Of a stretch of DNA of 64,000 nt, positions 1 to 8,178 are shown piece by piece. The stretch comes from Treponema sp. GTDB lineage: Bacteria > Spirochaetota > Spirochaetia > Treponematales > Treponemataceae. The notes under the pieces are model-generated. The model searched no databases. It had not been told where the DNA came from and saw nothing but the letters and a program-made list of their open reading frames with translations. The stretch is taken from contig JAILLQ010000021.1 of assembly GCA_024693045.1 (NCBI GenBank), forward strand, positions 1 through 64,000, in the 5' to 3' direction. The position numbers and the translations under genes are program-made. Within the stretch, counting starts at the first letter, position 1. Every line of letters begins with the position of its first letter.

Positions 1-198
1 GGGCTGTACATGCAAGCTGCCAGTTTTCATCACTTACAAACAAAATAAGGTCATTCTTTTCTGCTCCGAGTTTTGAAGGCGGAATCTCTAAGTTCTATGC
101 TGGAAAAGAAAGCGAAATCTGCAGCAAGCTTGGCGCAGAAAAGAACGACCTTCTTTTGTTCGTTAGTGATGAAAACTGGCAGCTTGCTTGTACAGCCC
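1..198. repeat. Imperfect inverted repeat at window edge (1-63 / 136-198)
   Basis: Bases 1-63 are the reverse complement of bases 136-198 with five mismatches, leaving a 72-base spacer. The right arm lies in good aspS coding sequence. The left arm read in the aspS frame gives residues that do not look like AspRS. The left arm is therefore probably the foreign part: a folded-back contig end, a chimeric read, or a real inversion junction. The five mismatches argue against a simple error-free copy of the same molecule. Confidence 0.85.
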
Positions 199-755
199 TT
201 GGTGCAGTACGCAAACAGCTTGGTAAAGACTTGAACCTTTACAATCCTGCCAATGAATTCCACTTTGCATGGATTATCGACTTCCCATATTTTGCATTCA
301 ACGAAGAAACTCAGGCCTGGGAAACAGAACACCACATGTTCACATTGCCACAGAAACAGTACTGGGATACTTTGGAAAGCGACCCGGGCGCAGTAAAAGG
401 CGACCTTTACGACTTAGTATTGAACGGCTACGAACTCGCTTCTGGTTCTATGCGTATCAACGACCCAGCTTTGCAGGAACGCATCTTTGAAATCGTAGGC
501 TACAGCCGCGAACGCGCCGAAAAAGCCTTTGGCTTCTTAGTACAGGCCTTCAAGTTCGGCGCCCCACCACACGGAGGAATCGCCCCTGGATTGGACCGCC
601 TGATTATGTTGATGAGACATGAAGAAAGTATACACGAAGTAATCGCATTCCCTAAGAATAATTTGGCAGCTTCACCTATGGATGAGTGTCCGAGTGCGGT
701 TGATGAGCAGCAGCTTAAGGATTTGCACATCAATTGTTATGATGTAGAAGAATAA
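3..755 (+). CDS. aspS: Aspartyl-tRNA synthetase, C-terminal part
   Basis: Class II synthetase that charges tRNA-Asp in the cytoplasm; the gene is cut by the window edge. The frame is open from base 3, but recognisable AspRS sequence starts only near base 63, after the inverted repeat. The rest covers the end of the GAD insertion domain and the catalytic core, with the IDFPYF segment, the GAPPHGGIAPGLDRL stretch holding class II motif 3, and the typical tail with AFPKN and SPMDECPSAV. It ends in TAA. The presence of a GAD domain points to the bacterial type rather than the archaeal/eukaryotic type. The product is clear; the 5' boundary is not meaningful. Confidence 0.93.
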   Translation, partial: AVHASCQFSSLTNKIRSFFSAPSFEGGISKFYAGKESEICSKLGAEKNDLLLFVSDENWQLACTALGAVRKQLGKDLNLYNPANEFHFAWIIDFPYFAFNEETQAWETEHHMFTLPQKQYWDTLESDPGAVKGDLYDLVLNGYELASGSMRINDPALQERIFEIVGYSRERAEKAFGFLVQAFKFGAPPHGGIAPGLDRLIMLMRHEESIHEVIAFPKNNLAASPMDECPSAVDEQQLKDLHINCYDVEE

Positions 756-956
756 TAGGTGAAGCGGTATTGGGCCGATGGATTGCGGTTGTATGCTAAA
801 GGCAAACAACCGCAAAACGGCTGAGTCAAGGCCTTGAGCGAAGCGTGCCTTGACCAGACGTGTTTGGGGAAGATTAAATTTTTTTAACTCAAAAATATCG
901 ATTCAAAGAGCTGAAATTTATTTTGTAATATCAATTTTTATCATTATATTTATTTT
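756..956. repeat. Intergenic hairpin-rich stretch downstream of aspS
   Basis: Two inverted repeats are visible. Arms 783-792 and 806-815 (TTGCGGTTGT / ACAACCGCAA) match perfectly around a 13-base loop. Arms 826-832 and 847-853 (TCAAGGC / GCCTTGA) enclose a GAGCGAAGC core. Neither is followed by a clear T-run, so they are not convincing terminators; they look like part of a dispersed structured repeat. The final 60 bases are AT-rich and carry a candidate -10 box TATATT at 945-950, six bases before the recombinase ATG. Confidence 0.5.
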
Positions 957-1592
957 ATGACATACGGTTATATTCGAGTGAGTACTGACAAGCAAACTGT
1001 AGAAAACCAACGCTTCGAAATTCAGGAATTCTGCAATAAAAATCAATTAAAAGTCGACTCCTGGATAGAAGAAACTATCAGTGGAAGCGTAGAGCCCAGC
1101 CGCCGGGAACTTGGTACTCTTCTTTCCCTTGTAAAAAAAGACGATTTGATAATCTGTTCGGAACTAAGCCGCCTGGGTCGAAGCCTTTTTATGATAATGT
1201 CGATTTTGAACCTCTTGATGGAAAAAGGTGCCAGAGTTTGGACAATCAAAGACAACTATCGGCTGGGAGACGACATTCAAAGTAAGGTTTTAGCCTTTGC
1301 TTTTGGACTCAGCGCAGAAATCGAACGAAACCTGATAAGTCAACGAACAAAAGAAGCTTTGGAACGAAAAAAATCTGAAGGAATAAAACTAGGTCGCCCC
1401 CTTGGAGCCCAAAATCAGCGCAGCAAACTGGACGGAGCTGAACTAGCCGTAAGTCTGATGCTTCTTGCAGGAACAAATATAAATAAAATTGCTAAACTGT
1501 ACGGAACCCACCGTTCAACTGTAAAGCGTTTTATAATCAAACGAAATTTAAACAATCAGGAAAATCTGGAAAAAGTAAAAAAAATGAGTTAA
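957..1592 (+). CDS. Serine recombinase, Mpi master-invertase type
   Basis: Small serine recombinase of the resolvase/invertase family, 211 aa. The catalytic Ser is residue 9 in GYIRVST; the conserved ELSRLGR segment and the SAEIERNLISQRTKEAL segment of the long E helix follow. A C-terminal helix-turn-helix lies around residues 165-195 (INKIAKLYGTHRSTVKRFI). From memory, the TIKDNYRLGDDIQSKVLAFAFG stretch and overall layout resemble Mpi of Bacteroides fragilis, which flips many promoters, more than Tn3 resolvase or Hin. No Shine-Dalgarno is seen and TATATT lies six bases before the ATG, so the transcript may be leaderless. It neighbours hipBA and a restriction operon. Its target sites are not known from this window. 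Confidence 0.88.
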   Translation: MTYGYIRVSTDKQTVENQRFEIQEFCNKNQLKVDSWIEETISGSVEPSRRELGTLLSLVKKDDLIICSELSRLGRSLFMIMSILNLLMEKGARVWTIKDNYRLGDDIQSKVLAFAFGLSAEIERNLISQRTKEALERKKSEGIKLGRPLGAQNQRSKLDGAELAVSLMLLAGTNINKIAKLYGTHRSTVKRFIIKRNLNNQENLEKVKKMS

Positions 1593-1680
1593 ATGAGTGG
1601 AAAGCCCCTGAAAGTCTGGAAAAAAATCCACTAGAAAAATGCTCTGCAATAAGTCTTACAAAATCAAGTCTTTATATCTA

Positions 1681-1714
1681 ATGTTTATATATATAGACAT
1701 AAAAGCATTTTATG
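1681..1714. promoter_or_regulatory. Two overlapping palindromes at the hipBA start (candidate HipB operator)
   Basis: Bases 1681-1700 form a 20-bp palindrome of the form ATGTTTATA...GACAT with one mismatched pair. Bases 1698-1714 form a perfect 7-3-7 inverted repeat, CATAAAA-GCA-TTTTATG, that runs into the hipB start codon. Autoregulation by HipB/HipAB binding to palindromes over the promoter is known for this family; binding here is inferred. Confidence 0.5.
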
Positions 1715-2047
1715 TTTATATTAATTGATGTTATGGGAAGAAATTCTGTTATTTTGTTACCAAAGCAGCAAAAACTGCTTTCTGCATTAGGCGAAAATAT
1801 AAAACTTGCAAGACTTAGACGCGGATTTTCCGCAGAACTTGTTGCTGAACGAGCAGGAATAAGCAGGGCTTCACTTTGGTCTGTAGAAAAAGGCTCTCCC
1901 TCTGTTGCAATGGGTATTTATGTTTCAGTATTGAATGCCCTAAACTTGGAAAATGATTTACTTAAAGTAGCTGCAGATGACGAACTAGGTCGAAAACTCC
2001 AAGATTTAAATCTTCCGGTTAGAATGAGGTCTCCAAAATCAAAATGA
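1712..2047 (+). CDS. hipB: HipB-like XRE-family antitoxin and repressor
   Basis: DNA-binding antitoxin of a HipBA type II module, 111 aa. Residues ~27-85 form an XRE helix-turn-helix (ENIKLARLRRGFSAELVAERAGISRASLWSVEKG). The basic tail ends in RMRSPKSK. Its stop overlaps the hipA start by four bases (ATGA), so the pair is translationally coupled. An in-frame ATG at 1733 is a possible alternative start, since neither has a strong Shine-Dalgarno; 1712 is kept because a palindrome ends on it. Expected role: bind and neutralise HipA and repress the operon. Confidence 0.85.
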   Translation: MFILIDVMGRNSVILLPKQQKLLSALGENIKLARLRRGFSAELVAERAGISRASLWSVEKGSPSVAMGIYVSVLNALNLENDLLKVAADDELGRKLQDLNLPVRMRSPKSK

Positions 2048-3291
2048 AAACAATATATGTCTACGGAGATTGGGAAAGCCTTGAAAAAGAAACATTGATA
2101 GGAACGCTCAATACGGAAGTTTACAAAAACAAAGAAGTTTTCTCATTTGAATATGATAATTGCTGGTTAAAAAACAATCCCTACTCATTTTTTGATCCTG
2201 ATTTACAGCTTTATCGAGGAAGACAATTTCCGCCACTTGAAAAAAAACTTTTCGGTGTTTTTAACGATTCCTGTCCTGACCGATGGGGTCGAATCTTGAT
2301 GAAGAGAAAAGAATCAATAGAAGCTAGAGAGCAAAATCGTAAGGAACGAAATCTTTTAGATAGTGATTATCTTTTAGGCATTCAAGATTTAACTCGAACA
2401 GGAGCTATTCGCTTTAAGACAGATCCAGAAGGAGCTTTTCTTGCAGAAGATTCACAATATGTAATACCGGTATGGACAAGTCTTAGGGAATTGGAAGATG
2501 CCGCATTCCATTTTGATGCAGGTGATGGTAGTGATGAAGAAATTCGAAGATGGTTAAAAATACTACTTAAACCAGGGTCATCTCTTGGCGGAGCAAGACC
2601 TAAAGCCACTGTACAAGATACTAATGGAATATTGTGGATTGCAAAATTTCCTTCAAAATATGATGAAAATAATACTGGTGCCTGGGAAATGGTTGTACAC
2701 GAGCTTGCAGTTTTATGTGGTCTGAATGTACCAGAGGCAATGTGTAGAAGCTTTTCAAAAAAGGGAAGTACCTTTCTTGTAAAAAGATTTGATAGAACAA
2801 GTACAAACAGGCGGATTCACTTTGTTTCAGCCATGACCCTTCTTGTAAAAAAAGATGGTGACGGGGCAGATGAAAATATAAGTTATCTAGACCTTGCTCA
2901 GGAAATTCAGCAGAACAGTACTCAACCTAAAAAAGATTTAGAAGAACTATGGAAAAGGATTGTATTCAACATAGCCGTAACAAATACAGATGATCATTTG
3001 CGTAACCATGGATTTTTGTTTAACAATAATTCATTTTCCCTTTCGCCACTTTTTGATGTAAATCCAAACATGAATGGAAGTGGACTTTCCTTAAATATTG
3101 ATGAAAACAACAATTCTCTTGATTATGACCTGGCCATTGATGTTTCATCGTATTTCGGAATTAAAAAGGATCAAGCTTCAAAGATTGTATCTTTAACAAA
3201 GGACAGCATAAAAGATTGGCCGAAAATTGCTCAAAAATTTGGTCTTAGCAGACAAAATATAGCTGAAATGAAATATTGTTTTAAAGTATAA
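2044..3291 (+). CDS. hipA: HipA-family serine/threonine kinase toxin
   Basis: Toxin of the HipBA module, 415 aa, near the usual length. HipA kinases phosphorylate a tRNA synthetase (GltX in E. coli), stall translation and induce dormancy; the target here is unknown. Visible features are the N-terminal HipA domain (FGVFNDSCPDRWGR), the Gly-rich GSSLGGARPKA segment near residues 178-188, the catalytic N-T-D-D-H-x-x-N-H motif at residues 314-322, and the metal-binding Asp338 in SPLFDVNP. All key residues look intact, so the toxin is probably active. It converges on the restriction operon with only 18 bp between stops. Confidence 0.9.
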   Translation: MKTIYVYGDWESLEKETLIGTLNTEVYKNKEVFSFEYDNCWLKNNPYSFFDPDLQLYRGRQFPPLEKKLFGVFNDSCPDRWGRILMKRKESIEAREQNRKERNLLDSDYLLGIQDLTRTGAIRFKTDPEGAFLAEDSQYVIPVWTSLRELEDAAFHFDAGDGSDEEIRRWLKILLKPGSSLGGARPKATVQDTNGILWIAKFPSKYDENNTGAWEMVVHELAVLCGLNVPEAMCRSFSKKGSTFLVKRFDRTSTNRRIHFVSAMTLLVKKDGDGADENISYLDLAQEIQQNSTQPKKDLEELWKRIVFNIAVTNTDDHLRNHGFLFNNNSFSLSPLFDVNPNMNGSGLSLNIDENNNSLDYDLAIDVSSYFGIKKDQASKIVSLTKDSIKDWPKIAQKFGLSRQNIAEMKYCFKV

Positions 3292-3309
3292 CCATTTCCT
3301 GCTAAAAAC

Positions 3310-4593
3310 TTATTCTGTAATAAGACTTGCCAATTCGTCTATAAGATTTTTGTCTTTTGGAATGTGCCTGTACATCAAAGATTTTACATCCACTGTAAAT
3401 CCATAGATTTTGGAGTAAGATTTTTCTTCGGTATTTTTGTAATCAGCGTAAGAGTAACCAAAATATTGCAGCATAGAAGGACCTTCATTTTTCCCTGGAA
3501 GAATGAAGGCGTTGTAAATTTCATCTTTATTGAGAACCTTTTTTACATCTTTTGGGAGCGTAGAAGGGGCTTTTTCAACATATTCTGCGTATGCAAACTG
3601 TTTTACGATTGAACCCGTTCCTGGTAAGTCATAATCGTATTGAGACAGCCCGTACTTGTAATATTTAGAATCAAGTATAAAAATCTTTTGATTCTCTTTT
3701 CCCCGATTTGTAATCATAATTGTGTCAGGTCGAAGGGAATATTTTTTGTAAATGTCATTGCTCAAATTTGCCTGTCCTTTTCCTTCGATAAACCAGTGAC
3801 ATTTTGGATAGAATTTTTCCTTATCATCCTGGCCAAAAACTGAATCAATCAGACCTTCCCATACCGATTCAAAGTGCTCCGTTCCAAAATAAAAAGTTTT
3901 GCTTTCTGCAGAAGAATCCATATAGTCAATAATAAGAAGCATATTTTGAAAAAGCATAAGTTCTTTTTCGTCAAAAGTCTGAGAAATTTTACTTTTTACC
4001 ACCGCCCTAAAAAGGTTTGCACTAAAGGGCAATGGGCCTTTTTGTGGCATAAAAGATGAAAAAAGCCAGCCGATTTTTGCAAAACTTTCGTATACAAGGC
4101 ATTTGTGAATCTGACTTATAAGTTCGTTTTCGTTATGATTGGTTCGTTTTCTAATAAAATCAAGGTAAATTACAGAATCATCAACTAATTGAGGGCGAAT
4201 TTGTTTTATTGTCCTGCTCCAGTTGATTTTTCCAGAGGATGATTTTTTGTAAAGAGACTGACTTTCAAAATAATAGCCCTTGTTCAAAAAATCAGAAATA
4301 AGATACATATAGGCCTGAATAGGAAATTGATTTGAATAATCTTTTGAAGAGGAGCCGTGAATAAAAGAATCCTTTCGGTCACAAAAAGATGAAAGAACGG
4401 AAATAAGGTTCAAAATGTCCCGGCGGATTTCTTTTTCGTCATCTGATTTAGCATAGCCCAGGGGGAATTGAACAGAGACTTTTCCATTTTCATATTTTAA
4501 GCCGACAAATTCATCACCTTGTAATTTTGCATCATAAATGCAGGCCTCTTTTAGAGAAAAATCTGAAATCTTTTCTTCTTCCATCTTTGTCAT
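3310..4593 (-). CDS. LlaJI-type restriction endonuclease subunit (McrC-like partner)
   Basis: Probable nuclease subunit of a McrB-dependent restriction system, 427 aa. The C-terminal third has a PD-(D/E)xK core: LRPDTIMI, then a beta strand ending in ILDSKYYKYG. This, with the FGTEHFESVWEGLIDSVFG block and the GTGSIVKQFAYAEY block, recalls the LlaJI restriction endonuclease family (Pfam RE_LlaJI), known from recognition of the motif pattern rather than a search. The start overlaps the end of the upstream NTPase gene by four bases, so the two are coupled. It ends the operon. McrC-type partners are the alternative reading and have a similar role. Confidence 0.78.
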   Translation of the reverse strand: MTKMEEEKISDFSLKEACIYDAKLQGDEFVGLKYENGKVSVQFPLGYAKSDDEKEIRRDILNLISVLSSFCDRKDSFIHGSSSKDYSNQFPIQAYMYLISDFLNKGYYFESQSLYKKSSSGKINWSRTIKQIRPQLVDDSVIYLDFIRKRTNHNENELISQIHKCLVYESFAKIGWLFSSFMPQKGPLPFSANLFRAVVKSKISQTFDEKELMLFQNMLLIIDYMDSSAESKTFYFGTEHFESVWEGLIDSVFGQDDKEKFYPKCHWFIEGKGQANLSNDIYKKYSLRPDTIMITNRGKENQKIFILDSKYYKYGLSQYDYDLPGTGSIVKQFAYAEYVEKAPSTLPKDVKKVLNKDEIYNAFILPGKNEGPSMLQYFGYSYADYKNTEEKSYSKIYGFTVDVKSLMYRHIPKDKNLIDELASLITE

Positions 4594-6191
4594 TCCTGAT
4601 TTTCTTTTCCATTATTTGAAGAATCAGGATTCTGCACTGCAGAAGAGATAAAACTTGTATCCTTAAAAATGTTCCAGTTACAGATAGTTTTGCTTCCATT
4701 TTTAAAAGTCTGAACGATAGTTTCCAAACTTACAGCCTTATCTTTAATGTCAAAAATTTCATCCCGATTGAACTTAAAGGCATCATCCCAAAGATATTTA
4801 AGAACCTTTTCTGCAAAAGTATCTTTTGAGATTTGTCCCCCTTCTGCTTTTACAAACCAGCAGCCCAATCTTTTGTCTTCCATGCTGCTCATCCCCATAG
4901 CAGAGGACATTTCCCCAATTTTTTTATTGATATGAGTCTGAAATGCTTCCCAAGTAACTTCGCTTTCGCCGATTTTTGCATTGCGCTGACTTTCGGAATC
5001 ATTTCCTTCAAACTTGTTTTCTATGAGTTTCATATCCCAGCGTCGCTGAAAAGCGTTGTCGAGGGTAAAGACATTCTGGTCGCTGGTATTCATCGTGGCG
5101 TAGAGGGAAAGATTTGGAGGGAGGCGAATGGAGGTGTTTTGGGTAAAATCAATTTCGCCAATTTTTTTGCTTGATGGCGGATTTTTTTCTGAATAACGGT
5201 CGTCCTCACTTCGGATAAAAGAATTTATATCAAGATTTTCTATATAATATGAACTCCAGCCGTCAGATTTTCTATCAAGCAGTTGAAATAGTTCCCCAAA
5301 AATCGCCGCTGCATTTCCACGGTTAATTTCTTCGATAATCAGATAATAAGGTTTGTCAGGATTCTTTAAAGCCTGTTTTAAAATTCTAGAAAAAGGACCA
5401 GCCTTAAATGGGTATTCCAAACCGTTGCTTGTTTGAACAGGAAGAATCTGACCAACGAAATCCGCATTAGTGTATTCTGGATGAAAAACCACACGCATTT
5501 TCTGCTCATCAGGAATGTTTTTGATTTTCTCATCGATTTTATGTGATTTTCCGGAACCAGGGACTCCGTAGTAGATGATTTGGGTGAAATTGGGAGTGTA
5601 GGAGGCTGAATTTTTATTATTAAAAATCTCAAAAAAAGCTTTTTTATCATTTCGATTTGCATTTACTTCCATGTTTCTTTCTCCTGATGGAATTATGTTG
5701 ATTTTATTGTTTTCTATTTTTAATGATTCTGAATATCGATTTATTACATTTTTAAAAATATCAAGTTCACCAACAGTATCTTTTAGGATTTTTTCACACA
5801 ATTGTTTAAAATCATTAAAAGACGGATTGCATCTCAGTTCTTCCTCCAATGTTGCTACTATAAATAAGGGTTTTTCTAATTTTTCAAATCCTCTTGTATA
5901 TGGGTTTGGAACATAATAATTTTTAAACCAATTTGTTAAGTAAGATTCAGCATCACTTTCAGAGATATTCGAAGAAAAACGAGGATGATAAACATTATCT
6001 TCATCAATGTAATAAAGACCTGTTTGACAAGCTAATTGATAAGGAGTTTGTAAGAACATCTTTCCCCATTTTGAACCTGCCATATATTTACGAAAATCTT
6101 CGTTTGTCATTTCTGTTTTAGGTAGACTCTCGACAATTTCACATATTGTTTTTGGAGTCGCATTACGCCACCTGCATATTGGATCTGCCAT
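4590..6191 (-). CDS. McrB-like AAA+ NTPase of a restriction system
   Basis: Motor subunit, 533 aa. Residues 1-~200 form a variable N-terminal domain without a recognised fold. The AAA+ domain follows: Walker A GVPGSGKS near residues 209-216, YLIIEEINRGN near 280-292 (the NRGN stretch is typical of McrB), sensor MNTSDQN near 365, and DNAFQRRW with the arginine finger. McrB proteins use GTP and drive DNA translocation with their nuclease partner. The gene sits two bases after the methyltransferase stop and overlaps the nuclease gene, forming one operon. Function as restriction motor is well supported; its recognition sequence cannot be read. Confidence 0.88.
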   Translation of the reverse strand: MADPICRWRNATPKTICEIVESLPKTEMTNEDFRKYMAGSKWGKMFLQTPYQLACQTGLYYIDEDNVYHPRFSSNISESDAESYLTNWFKNYYVPNPYTRGFEKLEKPLFIVATLEEELRCNPSFNDFKQLCEKILKDTVGELDIFKNVINRYSESLKIENNKINIIPSGERNMEVNANRNDKKAFFEIFNNKNSASYTPNFTQIIYYGVPGSGKSHKIDEKIKNIPDEQKMRVVFHPEYTNADFVGQILPVQTSNGLEYPFKAGPFSRILKQALKNPDKPYYLIIEEINRGNAAAIFGELFQLLDRKSDGWSSYYIENLDINSFIRSEDDRYSEKNPPSSKKIGEIDFTQNTSIRLPPNLSLYATMNTSDQNVFTLDNAFQRRWDMKLIENKFEGNDSESQRNAKIGESEVTWEAFQTHINKKIGEMSSAMGMSSMEDKRLGCWFVKAEGGQISKDTFAEKVLKYLWDDAFKFNRDEIFDIKDKAVSLETIVQTFKNGSKTICNWNIFKDTSFISSAVQNPDSSNNGKENQE

Positions 6192-6193
6192 TA

Positions 6194-7726
6194 TTATTCT
6201 CCTTTCAAGAGTTGAGGGTAGCTTTCCAGAATTGATTCCATGATGTGAATCAAAACATCGACAACAATTGAATTTCCAGCTTGTTGATAGGCAGAAGTAT
6301 CTGAAACTGGAATCTTGAAAGAGTCACTGAATCCCATAAGTCTAAAACACTCTCTTGGAGTAAGTTTTCTTAATCGGCCATCGGTAGTTACATAATTATC
6401 AACACCCGCACGATGCATTTTGTGCATAGTTGTAAGCAATGGACGGGCTACTTCCAAGTCAGTTTTTGGTTTTGAATAAAAATTTTTAGTTCCTGTTGCA
6501 AGAACATATTTTCTTACTTTTTCTGAAAGAAAATATTTTTCAAGATTTTCTTTTATTTTTTCTTTAGCTTCTTCTTCACTTTGAAATACAAAATCTCCAT
6601 GCCAATTAAACTGTTGATTCTTTTTTTGGCAAAGTTGAATTTCACCATCAATCTGCGTATATCTTTTCGTAAGATTTTTCTCAGAAGTTACAAAATCAAC
6701 ACCCTTTTCAGGAAGAAAATAACCACCCGGTGCATTATCGATAAGAAAATCTTGCATTTTTCTTTCAAGTTTGATTGGTTTCGGAAATTCAAATTCTTTT
6801 TTAAGTTCTAAATCCTTCCTAAAACCAACTACAAAAACTCTTTCTCTGTTTTGTGGAATTCCATAATCCTTTGCATTTAAAACAGCTTTTTTCCATGTAT
6901 AGTCAAGATCTGTAAAAACTTTTGAAATAGTTTCCCATGTTCGTCCTTCATCATTACTAAGAAGTGCTTTTACATTTTCGTAAATAAAAACTTTTGGCCG
7001 TATTTCTTTTACTAAACGTGCATATTCATAAAAAAGAGTTCCACGCGTATCAGCTAAACCTCTCTGTTTACCAACCAAACTGAAAGATTGGCATGGACTT
7101 CCACCAACAAATAAATCTACATAGCCTTTATATTGATTTCCATCCAAAAAAGAAACATTCCAATGAAAATCTTTGTTATCAAGAGAATAATTTGCCATAT
7201 AGGTTTTCTTTACTTTGTTACTTTCTTCCTTATTTTTGTAAAGAGAATCTACATATTCTTTTTGTTTTTCATAGGACTCAATTTTGGAAAGTTCTTTTAA
7301 AACACGAAAAGAATTAATTTTTTCATGTAGCATTCCAGTTCTTTGGCAAATATCTTTGATTTGTCGATTTATTTTGTTTTCTGTTGAGTTTTCAAGATTC
7401 ATTTTTTTGTAAATCTTTACTTCTTGATTAGTTCTCTCTAGAATTAGGTTTAGTTCATTTTTATAAAGTTTATCTTCGTCATTGAGAACTTCAATTTTGT
7501 TGATTTCTGTTGTTAATTCAGATAATTCTTTTTCTATCTCATTAATATCTTCAGGTATTTTTTTTGAAAGAACATCAACATCTCCGTTATCACATGCAAA
7601 AATTATTTTGTTTTTGAGATTCATTCTTTCTAGTGCATGTTCTATTGCTCCAATTCCACTGAAAACTGTAGCCAAACGAATTGGGGGCGTTGCGGGGGTG
7701 TCCCCCGCAGAAGGGGTAGCGGACAA
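6194..7726 (-). CDS. C5-cytosine DNA methyltransferase with coiled insertion
   Basis: DNA (cytosine-5) methyltransferase, 510 aa, that would protect host DNA from the two downstream restriction subunits. Motif I is ATVFSGIGAIEHAL, motif IV is GGSPCQSFSLVG with the catalytic Cys, motif VI is FIYENVKALL, motif VIII is QNRERVFVVG, and motifs IX-X are near the C-terminus (RKLTPRECFRLMGF, QQAGNSIVV). Between motif I and motif IV lies a ~130-residue Lys/Glu-rich, probably coiled segment that standard enzymes lack. The start is doubtful: the TTG at 7726 and the first ~15 residues (SATPSAGDTPATPP) come from a GC-rich repeat. A TTG at 7675 directly before the ATVFSG motif is an alternative. Confidence 0.9.
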   Translation of the reverse strand: MSATPSAGDTPATPPIRLATVFSGIGAIEHALERMNLKNKIIFACDNGDVDVLSKKIPEDINEIEKELSELTTEINKIEVLNDEDKLYKNELNLILERTNQEVKIYKKMNLENSTENKINRQIKDICQRTGMLHEKINSFRVLKELSKIESYEKQKEYVDSLYKNKEESNKVKKTYMANYSLDNKDFHWNVSFLDGNQYKGYVDLFVGGSPCQSFSLVGKQRGLADTRGTLFYEYARLVKEIRPKVFIYENVKALLSNDEGRTWETISKVFTDLDYTWKKAVLNAKDYGIPQNRERVFVVGFRKDLELKKEFEFPKPIKLERKMQDFLIDNAPGGYFLPEKGVDFVTSEKNLTKRYTQIDGEIQLCQKKNQQFNWHGDFVFQSEEEAKEKIKENLEKYFLSEKVRKYVLATGTKNFYSKPKTDLEVARPLLTTMHKMHRAGVDNYVTTDGRLRKLTPRECFRLMGFSDSFKIPVSDTSAYQQAGNSIVVDVLIHIMESILESYPQLLKGE

Positions 7727-7826
7727 GCCAACAAAGCGGAGAGAATCGTCCTGCTTGCAGGAACGATTCGTGGAGCGACTTGGCTTGGGAGCGAGGGGAA
7801 GGCTTTCCCCTCCTGCATCGCACTTT
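7676..7826. repeat. GC-rich multi-hairpin repeat at the methyltransferase 5' end
   Basis: About 150 bases of much higher GC than the surroundings, with four nested or adjacent hairpins: GCGGGGG-TGT-CCCCCGC (7692-7708), outer arms 7724-7730/7781-7787, a long stem at 7743-7769 (GAATCGT-CCTGC / GCAGG-A-ACGATTC) and GAGGGGAA-GGC(T)-TTCCCCTC (7793-7812). It abuts the inverted-terminus cassette on one side and runs into the methyltransferase frame on the other. It looks like a REP-like or dispersed structured repeat inserted at the gene's 5' end. It contributes the N-terminal codons of the annotated frame. Confidence 0.7.
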
Positions 7827-7929
7827 AAAGGGACGTTTTTGGTGACGGATAAATTGAGGTCATAACGTGGAAATTTTTAATTTGTTCTGCTAAAATAATA
7901 AAAGAAGGGTAATTATAGGAAGTAATTTT

Positions 7930-8178
7930 ATGTGCCAAGGTGCTGTAAAAATTCCGGATTCAGTATTTTATGATACGCATATGAGGGAAACTTTATCAGT
8001 ACAAATGGTAAAGAAGATTATTGCCTTACTCTATTATTTGCATTAACACCATTCTTTGGAGTATTGTTCACAAATAGCAGATACCACGGAATAAGATTTT
8101 GTTAAATATTTAGGTGAAATAGTGTATCTATATTCCTATATGAGGAAAAAAAAATTAGAAGAAATGCATAATACCTAA
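7930..8178 (+). pseudogene. Broken UPF0175-like antitoxin
   Basis: An ATG at 7930 opens 38 codons (VKIPDSVFYDTHM, then QMVKKIIALLYY) that match the usual start of UPF0175 antitoxins, ending in TAA at 8044. A shifted frame from 8062 carries the rest of the family pattern (YCSQIADTTE, stop, DFVKYLGE) and ends at 8176-8178. There is thus at least one frameshift and one in-frame stop, so no functional protein is expected. Assignment is by pattern memory; the order antitoxin-then-toxin fits the known pairing with DUF3368 PIN toxins. Confidence 0.62.

Noticed and set aside
3364..6121. Several plus-strand open frames opposite the restriction operon
   Set aside because: Phe/Lys-rich or low-complexity composition and no ribosome sites; shadows of the minus-strand genes.
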